A stretch of DNA of 64,000 nt from Actinacidiphila fildesensis. GTDB taxonomy: Bacteria; Actinomycetota; Actinomycetes; Streptomycetales; Streptomycetaceae. This document shows positions 53,528-61,168 of this stretch, piece after piece. How positions within the stretch are numbered: the first letter of the stretch is position 1; each line of letters starts with the position of its first letter. The stretch lies in the NCBI RefSeq assembly GCF_042652185.1, contig NZ_JBHSIX010000003.1, one strand, 5' to 3'. A program made the translations under genes and the position numbers. Below the pieces are notes generated by a model. That model made no database searches, was not told where the DNA came from, and was given only the letters and a program-made list of their open reading frames with translations.

Positions 53528-54325
53528 TCATGCCGAGTTGGCGAGCAGCCGGGACAGATGCTGCCGGGCCGGTGACAGCAGCTCCGGCAGGTCCGCGACC
53601 TGCGGGTACCAGCGCTTCTCGTACTCCCAGCAGAGCCAGCCGTCCCAGTCCCCCCGGCTCAGCACCTCCACGGTCTCGGCCAGCGGCAGCACACCCTCCC
53701 CGAGCGGCAGCGGGGTGGTGTCCTCGGCCGAGGCGATGTCCTTGACCTGCACGTACCCCAGGTGCGGGGCGAGTACGGGGTAGGTCTCGGACGGCTGCTC
53801 ACCACCGCGCCAGGTGTGCATCACATCCCAGATCACACCCACGCTGCCGTGCCCGACCAGCCCCATGATCCGGGCCGCGTCCGCTCCGGTCGGGTGCGAG
53901 TCGTGCGTCTCGAGCAGCACCTTCACCCCGAGGCGGGCGGCGTCCGGCGCGACCGCCGCAAGGCGCCGTGCGGCGTACAGGTCCGCCTCCGCCGCCGGCA
54001 GTTCCCCACCGCCGGGGAAGACCCGCACGAACGGAGCCCCCAGATCGGCTGCGAGGGCCAGGTTTGCCCGCAGGTCCGTCAGTACCGGCTCGTCGTCACC
54101 CGGCGCGGCGACCTTGGCGTAAGCCGCCACCGTCAGGATCTCCACCCCCGACTTCTCGAACTCGGCCACGACCGCGCTCCGTTCCGCCGCGGACAGGCCG
54201 GTGTGGACGGGTTCCTCGGCGTTGGCCCGGATCTCCACACCGTGGAAACCATGCTCAGCGGCGAGGCGGACGACCTGCTCGATGGGGAGTGCGGGGACGC
54301 CGAGTGTGGAGAACGCGAGCTTCAT
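53528..54325 (-). CDS. Sugar phosphate isomerase/epimerase-like TIM barrel
   Basis: 265 aa, AP-endonuclease-2/xylose-isomerase-like barrel. Metal-binding residues are suggested by HGVEIRANA, VLLETHDSHP, GVIWDVMHTW, YVQVKD and CWEYEKRW, giving the Glu/Asp/His/Glu set of this family. It probably isomerises a sugar or cyclitol. It is separated from the related enzyme at 59045 by regulators, but both may serve the same pathway. ATG 54325 is the only start giving a normal N-terminus (MKLAFSTLGVP). Confidence 0.85.
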   Translation of the reverse strand: MKLAFSTLGVPALPIEQVVRLAAEHGFHGVEIRANAEEPVHTGLSAAERSAVVAEFEKSGVEILTVAAYAKVAAPGDDEPVLTDLRANLALAADLGAPFVRVFPGGGELPAAEADLYAARRLAAVAPDAARLGVKVLLETHDSHPTGADAARIMGLVGHGSVGVIWDVMHTWRGGEQPSETYPVLAPHLGYVQVKDIASAEDTTPLPLGEGVLPLAETVEVLSRGDWDGWLCWEYEKRWYPQVADLPELLSPARQHLSRLLANSA

Positions 54326-54401
54326 CCGGCGGACACTAGGCACCACGCAGGGCATGGTCAACCTCCCACGGCGCTCTCGGCGCGCGCCGCCGCGATCCGG
54401 C

Positions 54402-55319
54402 CTAAAGCACCAGGCGCCAGTCCTGTCCCACGAGGTCCTTGCCGAAGCTGTGATGCGGCTTCTCCGCGACGAGCTCGAAGCCGGCCCGCTGGTAGATCTT
54501 CCGGGCCGCCCCCAGCACATCGTTCGTCCACAGCACCAGCTCGCGGTAGCCGGCCCCGCGGGCGAAGGATATGCACCGCTCCACCAGCCGGTCGCCTATG
54601 CGATGACCGCGCGCACCCGGCTCGACCAGCAGCAGCCGCAGCCGCGCGACGCCGGGTACCTCGTCGCGGACGCAGAACACACAGCCGGCCGGCACACCGT
54701 CCAGCTCCGCCATCCACAGCGCCTCGCGCCCGGGATCCGGATCGGCGGCGAAGTCCGCCACGATCCGTGCCACCAGTGCTTCGTACTCGCTGTTCCAACC
54801 GAACTCGGCCGCGTACACCGCCGCGTTCCGCTGGATCACCCAGCCCAGGTCGCCGGGCCGGGGTCCGCGCAGTTCGATCCGGGCCGGGGCAGGCGGGCGG
54901 TCGTCGCGCAGTATCTCCCGGACGGTGCGCATGGCCTCGGCCAGCCGCGGGCGGTCCTCCTCGGGCACATCGCTGAGCAGCGACCCGACGGCCTCCTCCG
55001 CCCGTTTCTCCAGCAGCGTGGCCGCCTCCCGGCCCCGCGGGGTCAGCTCTATGCGCTGCCGCCGGGCGTCCTGTTCGGACGGCGCACGGGTGACCAGCTG
55101 GTCCTGTTCGAACTTCGACAGCATGCGGCTCAAGTGCCCGGCGTCGAGCGAGAGTTCCACCCGGAGGTCGGCGGCGTCTGTCCGCCGGGAGTGCGCCAGC
55201 TCGTACAGCACCCGCGCTTCGGTCAGCGTGTAGGGAGTATGCAGATGGCGGCTGTAGTCCAGCGCGCCGATGAGGTTGGTGTAGAAGCGGTTGAACGCGC
55301 GGATCTCTTGCACGGCCAT
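54402..55319 (-). CDS. MarR-type HTH fused to GNAT acetyltransferase
   Basis: 305 aa. Residues 1-140 form a MarR winged helix (TPYTLTEARVLYELAH, SLDAGHLSRMLSKFEQDQLV, and the wing with DARRQRIELTPRGRE). Residues ~150-305 form a GNAT domain with the acetyl-CoA loop LLVEPGARGHRIGDRLVERC. It could both bind DNA and acetylate a small molecule or protein. A 19-bp palindrome 31 bp upstream (55350-55368) is the likely autoregulatory site. No linked target gene is evident. Confidence 0.9.
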   Translation of the reverse strand: MAVQEIRAFNRFYTNLIGALDYSRHLHTPYTLTEARVLYELAHSRRTDAADLRVELSLDAGHLSRMLSKFEQDQLVTRAPSEQDARRQRIELTPRGREAATLLEKRAEEAVGSLLSDVPEEDRPRLAEAMRTVREILRDDRPPAPARIELRGPRPGDLGWVIQRNAAVYAAEFGWNSEYEALVARIVADFAADPDPGREALWMAELDGVPAGCVFCVRDEVPGVARLRLLLVEPGARGHRIGDRLVERCISFARGAGYRELVLWTNDVLGAARKIYQRAGFELVAEKPHHSFGKDLVGQDWRLVL

Positions 55320-55349
55320 GGGGGCACCTCGGCATTCACCGTCGAAATT

Positions 55350-55368
55350 CCTTTGCCTGAGTCAAAGG
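55350..55368. promoter_or_regulatory. MarR-type operator upstream of the MarR-GNAT gene
   Basis: CCTTTGCCTGAGTCAAAGG is a 19-bp imperfect palindrome (CCTTTG/CAAAGG arms) containing, on the minus strand, TTGACT, which can serve as a -35 element. Binding here would block the gene's own promoter. Confidence 0.65.
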
Positions 55369-55498
55369 TAAGCCCGCGACGGCACCGTGAAAAGGCCTGT
55401 GGATAACTTCCGGGCGCCCCTGCGGACACCCCGTGACGCCCTGGTGGACGGCCTCCCGGACGGCCTCCCGGGCGTCCCGTGAACCCCTCGGCCTCGTT

Positions 55499-56575
55499 TC
55501 AGGCGGACCCGGCCCGCGGCGGTGCCGTGGACGCCCGCACCATCAGCTCGGTGCGGATCGTCGCGAGGCCGCCGGGCGGCGCGGTCTGCCGCCCCATGAC
55601 GAGGCGGCCGGCCCGGGCGCCCGCCTCCTGCAGCGGGATGCGGACCGTTGTCAGGGCCGGCGCGGTGTCCACGCTGAACGGGAGATCGTCGAAGCCCGCC
55701 ACCGAGACGTCGTCCGGAATGCTCAACCCCTGGTCGCGCAGGGCCGCGCAGACGCCGAGCGCGACGGTGTCGTTGGCGGCGATGACGGCGGTCAGCGTGG
55801 GTTCCCTGCGCAGGAGTTCCAGCGCCGCGTCGTAGCCGGAGGAGCGGTCGTACGAGCCGTGCACCGTGAGTCGGTCGACGGCGGGACCGGTGGCCGGCAG
55901 GCCGTGGTCCGCCAGTGCCGCCCGGTGGCCCTCCAGCCGGTGCCGGGTGGTGGTGCGGTCGGCGGGACCCGCGACGTACCCGATCCGGCGGTGGCCGAGG
56001 GAGAGCAGGTGCTCGGTGAGCCGCCGCGCGCCGCCCCGGTTGTCGAACGCGACGGTCGCGACGGGGATCTGCGTGGCCGGCTGTTCCAGCGGAGGCCGTC
56101 CGCACAGCACGATCCGCGTGCCGGACTCCGCGAGCCGGGCGAGCCGGGCGGCGACCGCCGCACTGTGCTCCGCGCCCTCGACCGCGCCGCCGGTGATCAC
56201 CACTCCGGCCGCACGCTGGCGTTCCAGCAAGGTGAGATAGGTGAGTTCGGCCTCGGGGGAGCCGCCGGTGTTGCAGACCACCGCGAGCTTGCCGCCGCCG
56301 GGTGCGGATGCGTCGCTGATCTCGGCCTGGACGGCGCTCGCGATCAGTCCGAAGAACGGGTCCGCGACGTCGTTGACGAGTACTCCGACCAGGTCGGAGG
56401 TGGCGGCCGCGAGGCCTCTGGCCTGCCCGTTGACCACATAGTCCAGGTCTTCGACGGCCCGCTGGACGCGGTCGCGCGTGCTGCCCGCGACCGGGTAGTT
56501 GCCATTGAGGACGCGCGAGACGGTCGCGGACGACACCCCGGCGCGCGCCGCGACATCGGCGAGGGTCACTGCCAT
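55499..56575 (-). CDS. LacI-family regulator of the divergent sugar operon
   Basis: 358 aa. HTH TLADVAARAGVSSATVSRVL at the N-terminus, hinge NGQARGLAAATSD, and a type-1 periplasmic-binding-like domain (VFDN-type loop VAFDNRGGARRL, VAGFDDLPFSVD). It is divergent from the Gfo/Idh/MocA-DUF993-isomerase operon with a LacI-style AAGCGCTT core in the gap, so it most likely represses that operon and responds to its substrate. ATG 56575 is used; a GGAGG lies ~12 bp upstream. Confidence 0.9.
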   Translation of the reverse strand: MAVTLADVAARAGVSSATVSRVLNGNYPVAGSTRDRVQRAVEDLDYVVNGQARGLAAATSDLVGVLVNDVADPFFGLIASAVQAEISDASAPGGGKLAVVCNTGGSPEAELTYLTLLERQRAAGVVITGGAVEGAEHSAAVAARLARLAESGTRIVLCGRPPLEQPATQIPVATVAFDNRGGARRLTEHLLSLGHRRIGYVAGPADRTTTRHRLEGHRAALADHGLPATGPAVDRLTVHGSYDRSSGYDAALELLRREPTLTAVIAANDTVALGVCAALRDQGLSIPDDVSVAGFDDLPFSVDTAPALTTVRIPLQEAGARAGRLVMGRQTAPPGGLATIRTELMVRASTAPPRAGSA

Positions 56576-56679
56576 CTGCGTCCGTACCTCCTGCTGGCCG
56601 TCCCGGGACCGCACCGCCCGTTGCCGGACATGTTCTCACCTTGTCGGATCGGCCCGCTTCCGGCTAGCGTGCCAGAGAA

Positions 56680-56691
56680 GAAAGCGCTTGC
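56680..56691. promoter_or_regulatory. LacI-type operator between the divergent genes
   Basis: GAAAGCGCTTGC carries the AAGCGCTT palindrome typical of LacI-family operators (perfect over 56682-56689). It is 43 bp before the GTG of the oxidoreductase gene and 105 bp from the LacI start. Confidence 0.7.
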
Positions 56692-56733
56692 TATCGCTTG
56701 ACCGGCGGTAGCGGCCGAAGGGGAGGACCCAAC

Positions 56734-57885
56734 GTGACACGCAGGACAGTGCGGATCGCCATGAACGGCGTCACGGGCCGCATGGGCTACCGCCAGCACC
56801 TCGTCCGCTCGATCCTGAGCTTGCGCGAGCAGGGCGGACTCGACCTCGGGGACGGCACGACGCTGTGGCCCGAGCCGGTCCTCGTCGGCCGTCGGGAGCA
56901 CGCGCTGCGCGCGATGGCGGACCGGCACGGGCTGGAGCACATCTCCACCGACCTCGACGCCGTCCTGGCCGACCCGACGGTCGAGATCTACTTCGACGCG
57001 CAGGTCACCTCGGCCCGCGAGGAGTCGGTGCGCAAGGCCATCGCCGCCGGAAAGCACATCTACTGCGAGAAGCCCACCGCCACGTCCCTGGACAGCGCCC
57101 TGGAGCTGGCCAGGCTCGCCACCGCCGCCGGCGTCAAGCACGGCGTGGTCCAGGACAAGCTCTTCCTCCCCGGCCTGCTGAAGCTCAAGCGGCTCATCGA
57201 CGGCGGCTTCTTCGGGCAGATCCTCTCCATCCGCGGCGAGTTCGGCTACTGGGTCTTCGAGGGCGACTGGCAGAGCGCCCAGCGGCCCTCCTGGAACTAC
57301 CGTTCACAGGACGGCGGCGGCATCGTCGTCGACATGTTCCCGCACTGGGAGTACGTGCTCCACGAGCTGTTCGGGCAGGTCCGCACCGTCCAGGCGCTGA
57401 CCGCCACCCACATCCCGCGGCGCTGGGACGAGCACGGCAAGCCGTACGACGCGACCGCCGACGACGCCGCGTACGGCATCTTCCAGCTCGACGGCGGCGC
57501 CATCGCCCAGATCAACTCCTCCTGGACGGTGCGCGTCAACCGCGACGAACTGGTGGAGTTCCAGGTCGACGGCACGCACGGCTCGGCCGTCGCGGGCCTG
57601 CGGGACTGCCGGGTGCAGCACCGCTCCGCCACCCCCAAGCCGGTCTGGAACCCGGACCTCCCGGTCACCGAGCCCTTCCGTGACCAGTGGCAGTCGGTCC
57701 CCGACAACGGTGAGTTCACCAACGGATTCAAGAGCCAGTGGGAGCTGTTCCTCCGGCATGTCGTCCTCGACGAGCCCTGGCATTGGGACCTGCTGGCCGG
57801 CGCGCGCGGCGTCCAGCTCGCCGAACTGGGCCTGAAATCCACCGCCGAGGGCCGGCGCCTCGACGTCCCGGAGCTGTCCCTGTGA
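56734..57885 (+). CDS. Gfo/Idh/MocA-family oxidoreductase
   Basis: 383 aa from GTG 56734 (GGGGAGG upstream). The Rossmann N-terminus reads IAMNGVTGRMGYRQHLVRS; the catalytic Lys lies in YCEKPTATS (~115). A C-terminal beta-sheet domain of the family follows, with FPHWEYVLHELFG. It probably oxidises a hydroxyl of a sugar, cyclitol or glycoside with NAD(P). It is first gene of a three-gene overlapping operon (DUF993 protein, TIM-barrel isomerase) under a LacI regulator. The substrate is unknown. Confidence 0.9.
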   Translation: MTRRTVRIAMNGVTGRMGYRQHLVRSILSLREQGGLDLGDGTTLWPEPVLVGRREHALRAMADRHGLEHISTDLDAVLADPTVEIYFDAQVTSAREESVRKAIAAGKHIYCEKPTATSLDSALELARLATAAGVKHGVVQDKLFLPGLLKLKRLIDGGFFGQILSIRGEFGYWVFEGDWQSAQRPSWNYRSQDGGGIVVDMFPHWEYVLHELFGQVRTVQALTATHIPRRWDEHGKPYDATADDAAYGIFQLDGGAIAQINSSWTVRVNRDELVEFQVDGTHGSAVAGLRDCRVQHRSATPKPVWNPDLPVTEPFRDQWQSVPDNGEFTNGFKSQWELFLRHVVLDEPWHWDLLAGARGVQLAELGLKSTAEGRRLDVPELSL

Positions 57886-59048
57886 GCGGCCGGGCGGCCA
57901 TCGAGCTCCCCAGTGCCACCGGTGAACTACGTTCCTATGTGCCGCGTACCGAGCCCGTTGTCCATGCCCTGGGCGGTGAACTGCGCAGCCGGGTCGTCTA
58001 CTCGGCCGCGCACGTCGTCGCCGACCCCTGGCGCAGCGCCGCTGACGAACCGGCGGCCATCGACTGGGACGCCACTCTCGCCTTCCGCCGCCACCTGTGG
58101 TCACAGGGTCTGGGTGTCGCCGAGGCGATGGACACTGCCCAGCGCGGCATGGGTCTGGACTGGGCGGCCGCGGCCGAGCTGATCCGCCGCTCCTCCGCCG
58201 AGGCACGGGCCACCGGAGGCCGCATCGCCTGCGGCGTCGGCACGGACCAACTCGTCGCGCCGGCCCGGACACTCACCGAGGTGACCGCTGCCTACGAGGA
58301 GCAGCTCGCGGTCGTGGAGGAGTCCGGATCGCAGGCCGTCCTCATGGCGTCCCGCGCGCTGGCGGCCCTGGCCAGCAGCCCTGACGACTACGTCGAGGTC
58401 TACAGCCACCTGCTGCGCCAGTCCGCGGAACCGGTCGTTCTGCACTGGCTCGGTCCGATGTTCGACCCCGCGCTGGCCGGCTACTGGGGCAGCGAGGATC
58501 TCGACGCGGCCACGGAGACGTTCCTGGACGTCATTGCCGCCCACCCCGACAAGGTCGACGGGATCAAGGTGTCGCTGCTCGACGCCCGGCGCGAGGTGGA
58601 ACTGCGCCGCAGGCTGCCCAAGGGCGTGCGCTGCTACACCGGCGATGACTTCAACTATCCCGAGCTGATCGAGGGTGACGAGCAGGGCTTCAGCCATGCG
58701 CTGCTCGGCATCTTCGACCCGCTGGCGCCGCTCGCCGCCGCCGCCGTCCGCACCCTGGACACCGGGGACGCGGCCGGCTTCCGGGCACTTCTCGACCCGA
58801 CCGTCGAGTTGTCCCGGCACCTGTTCGGCGCTCCGACGCGCTACTACAAGACCGGTGTGGTGTTCCTGGCCTGGCTGGCGGGCCACCAGTCGCACTTCAC
58901 GATGGTGGGCGGTCTGCAGTCGGCACGCTCCCTCCCGCATCTCGCCCGTGCCTACGAGCTGGCCGACGGTCTCGGCCTGTTCCCCGACCCGGCGCTGGCC
59001 GAGGCGCGGATGCGGCAGCTGCTCGTCATCCACGGGGTGACCGCATGA
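57882..59048 (+). CDS. DUF993-family protein (dihydrodipicolinate-synthase-like fold)
   Basis: 388 aa from GTG 57882, overlapping the upstream stop by 4 nt. It resembles the DUF993 family, thought to be a TIM barrel distantly related to DapA-type aldolases: SQAVLMASRALAALA, VVLHWLGPMFDP, KVDGIKVSLLDARRE (candidate Schiff-base Lys in GIKVS) and CYTGDDFNYPELI. An aldolase or lyase step on a keto-sugar produced by the preceding oxidoreductase would fit, but no activity is known to me. Confidence 0.82.
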   Translation: MSGRAAIELPSATGELRSYVPRTEPVVHALGGELRSRVVYSAAHVVADPWRSAADEPAAIDWDATLAFRRHLWSQGLGVAEAMDTAQRGMGLDWAAAAELIRRSSAEARATGGRIACGVGTDQLVAPARTLTEVTAAYEEQLAVVEESGSQAVLMASRALAALASSPDDYVEVYSHLLRQSAEPVVLHWLGPMFDPALAGYWGSEDLDAATETFLDVIAAHPDKVDGIKVSLLDARREVELRRRLPKGVRCYTGDDFNYPELIEGDEQGFSHALLGIFDPLAPLAAAAVRTLDTGDAAGFRALLDPTVELSRHLFGAPTRYYKTGVVFLAWLAGHQSHFTMVGGLQSARSLPHLARAYELADGLGLFPDPALAEARMRQLLVIHGVTA

Positions 59049-59974
59049 GCGCGGACCGTAAGACCGCCGACAGCGGACGCCCCGACCGTACGACCGCCGG
59101 CCCCGTGCCCGCTGCCGGCCCCATGAGCTCTGTCCGCGCGACGGCCGGCGATCTGGCGCGGCTGAGTATCAACCAGGAGACCGTCAAGCAGTGGTCGCTG
59201 CCCGAGCTGGCGGCGGGTTGCGCCGGGCTCGGAGTGCCTGGTGTGGGCCTCTGGCGTGCGCCGGTGCAGGAGTACGGCGTCGAGCGGGCCGCCCGTCTGA
59301 TGCGGGAAACCGGCCTCCAGGTGACGTCCTTGTGCCGCGGCGGCTTCTTCACCGCGAGCGATCCGGCCGCCCGGCGCGCGGCGATGGACGACAACCGGGC
59401 CGCGATCGACGAGGCGGCCGTCCTGGAAACCGGCACCTTGGTGCTGGTTTCGGGCGGACTGCCATCAGGAGAGCGCGATATCGGGGCCGCACGGGAGCGG
59501 GTCGCCGACGCGCTGGCCGAGCTGGCTCCGTACGCCGCCGAGCGGTCGGTGCGCCTGGCGATCGAGCCGCTGCACCCGATGTACGCGTCGGACCGCTGCG
59601 TCGTCTCCACGCTCGGCCAGGCACTGGACATCGCCGAGCGATTTCCCGCCGAGCGGGTCGGGGTCGTCGTGGACACCTACCACCTGTGGTGGGACGACCG
59701 GGTTCCGGCGCAGATCGCCCGCGCCGGCGCGGGCGGCCGGATCGCGGCCTTCCAGCTCGCGGACTGGGTCACCCCGCTGCCCGAGGGCGTGCTGCTGGGG
59801 CGGGGCCAGCTCGGTGACGGCTGCGTTGACCTGCGCGGATTCCGTGAGCAGGTCGATGCGGCGGGGTATTCCGGCGCCGTGGAGGTGGAGATCTTCAACC
59901 CCGCCCTGTGGGCGCGGGACGGCGCCGAAGTGGTCGCGGAGATCGCCCGCCGGTACCGCGAACACGTGCTCTGA
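59045..59974 (+). CDS. Sugar phosphate isomerase/epimerase-like TIM barrel
   Basis: 309 aa. The ATG overlaps the DUF993 stop (ATGA). An N-terminal Thr/Pro/Ala tail of ~30 residues is followed by an AP-endonuclease-2-type barrel: RLAIEPLHPMYASD, GVVVDTYHLWWDD and GAVEVEIFNP supply the Glu, Asp/His and Glu metal ligands. It probably isomerises or epimerises the keto-sugar of the operon. It is related to the enzyme at 53528. A small GAAGA/TCTTC palindrome overlaps its stop, and a strong terminator stands at 60121. Confidence 0.88.
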   Translation: MSADRKTADSGRPDRTTAGPVPAAGPMSSVRATAGDLARLSINQETVKQWSLPELAAGCAGLGVPGVGLWRAPVQEYGVERAARLMRETGLQVTSLCRGGFFTASDPAARRAAMDDNRAAIDEAAVLETGTLVLVSGGLPSGERDIGAARERVADALAELAPYAAERSVRLAIEPLHPMYASDRCVVSTLGQALDIAERFPAERVGVVVDTYHLWWDDRVPAQIARAGAGGRIAAFQLADWVTPLPEGVLLGRGQLGDGCVDLRGFREQVDAAGYSGAVEVEIFNPALWARDGAEVVAEIARRYREHVL

Positions 59975-60120
59975 AGAATCTTCAAATTATTTCTGTCCGG
60001 CGTACAACCCTTCTGGGGGGTGGTCGGTCTTATAGGCATCAAGGTTCCCGGGAGGGGTTCGGGGAACTGAGGTAGTGATATGCGCCCGAGGGGGGCTTCG
60101 GGGGTACTGGGGGGAAACGC
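59975..60120. other. Non-coding gap after the DUF993 operon
   Basis: No gene. It contains a small GAAGA-A-TCTTC palindrome at the operon's end and a GTTCCC/GGGAAC pair around 60043-60067. I see no convincing promoter, so a small RNA is not claimed. Confidence 0.5.
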
Positions 60121-60150
60121 AAAGGGGTCCGGCTCACGCCGGACCCCTTT
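60121..60150. terminator. Strong hairpin between the DUF993 operon and the DUF937 gene
   Basis: A perfect 13-bp stem (60121-60133 with 60138-60150) with a 4-nt TCAC loop. It is symmetrical, so it serves both converging units. Confidence 0.85.
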
Positions 60151-60200
60151 CGTCTGTCCCGGGACGGGGACGGGTCACCGCCCCCAAGTGCCCCCAGGGC

Positions 60201-60638
60201 TCATCTCTTGGAGCGGGCCCGCTTGGCGAGCACGGTCGCCACCACGGGGATGACGAGTTCGAGCGCTCCGGCGACGGCTGTGACCGGCAGACCCGTCTTC
60301 TTCGCCACCGCTCGGGCGGTCGGCGCCGTCACCTTGCGGAGTACGGCGACCAGCATGCCGCCGCCCGCCACCGAAGCCGGTCCGCCGAGTCCGGCGAAGC
60401 CGACGGCCCCGGCCGGCGGCTCGGGTTCCGTGGCGGCCTGCTCCAGCGCCTGGCTGAGTTCCGCGGTGCCGCCCGGGGTGACCGCGTCGTCGGTGAGGAC
60501 GCCGGTCAGCGAGGTGACCGAGGTCCCCACGAGCTTCCGGGCCGATTCCGGATCGGTGCCCAGCACTCCGGCGATCTCCTGGATCTGGTCGTCGCCGAGC
60601 TCGGACAGCACTTCGTTCTGCAGCGGTTGGTCGCTCAT
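60201..60638 (-). CDS. DUF937-like protein
   Basis: 145 aa. The N-terminal helices (NEVLSELGDDQIQEIAGVLG, then ARKLVGTSVTSLTGVL) resemble the DUF937 fold. The middle is Gly/Pro-rich, and the C-terminal ~60 residues are a second Ala/Val-rich helical pair (LRKVTAPTARAVAKK, VIPVVATVLAKRARSKR). It may be membrane-associated. Function unknown. The next gene on the strand, 85 bp upstream, is a degraded sortase. Confidence 0.75.
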   Translation of the reverse strand: MSDQPLQNEVLSELGDDQIQEIAGVLGTDPESARKLVGTSVTSLTGVLTDDAVTPGGTAELSQALEQAATEPEPPAGAVGFAGLGGPASVAGGGMLVAVLRKVTAPTARAVAKKTGLPVTAVAGALELVIPVVATVLAKRARSKR

Positions 60639-60722
60639 ACTCCGGACGCTACGCGCGAAGGCGGTCCGGGGCCCGTGGTGGTCGGCCGAACGCGTCAGGC
60701 CAGGTCCGGGCGCTGCGCGGGC

Positions 60723-60971
60723 CTATCGCAGGGACGCGTAGACGATGAGGTTGTCCACGGGGTGCACTGCGGCGTCCAGGGCGCCGTCACAGGTCACCGG
60801 CCGCAGTACGGGGTCGGGGTCCGGGCCGTAGACCTTCTCGGTCGGGACGGTGTTCTTGTTCACCGTCTGGGTGCCGGTCACCGTGTAGTGCACGTTCTTC
60901 CCGGCGGGGTCGCGGACGGCGATGTCCGCGCCCTTCTTCACCTTTGTTCGGGGCCTCGGGAGAACGGCCAT
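60723..60971 (-). pseudogene. C-terminal remnant of a class F/E-type sortase
   Basis: 82 aa that align only with the end of an actinobacterial sortase: GADIAVRDPAGKNVHYTVTG, then the TC motif in RPVTCDG, then DNLIVYASL. In intact enzymes the TLxTC cysteine is catalytic and an Arg precedes DNxVVYA; here VHPVDN lacks that Arg. The N-terminal half with the catalytic His is missing, and the next gene occupies the space upstream. It is most likely a decayed, truncated gene rather than a functional small protein. Confidence 0.7.
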
Positions 60972-61168
60972 GAGCCCATCGGCCGAAAAGACGAGAAGTG
61001 CCGTGGCGGGGTCAGCCCAGCGGCGTACGCGGCGGTGCGCCGCGGTTGTCCACAGGCGTACCCGGAGTGTCGGGGGCAGGCGGTACCTTCGGACCAGATC
61101 GCCGACGAGCAGCAGTCGGGCAGCCGCTGGACCGTCGCGGAGGCCGCTGGGGGAGGGGAGGCAGGGCC

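Noticed and set aside
59972..59984. A GAAGA-A-TCTTC palindrome at the stop of the isomerase gene as terminator
   Set aside because: Only a 5-bp stem with almost no loop; the 13-bp hairpin 140 bp further is a far better candidate.
59975..60150. A riboswitch or small RNA before the 60121 hairpin
   Set aside because: Stems are short, no promoter of normal spacing is visible, and the strong hairpin is explained as a terminator between converging units.
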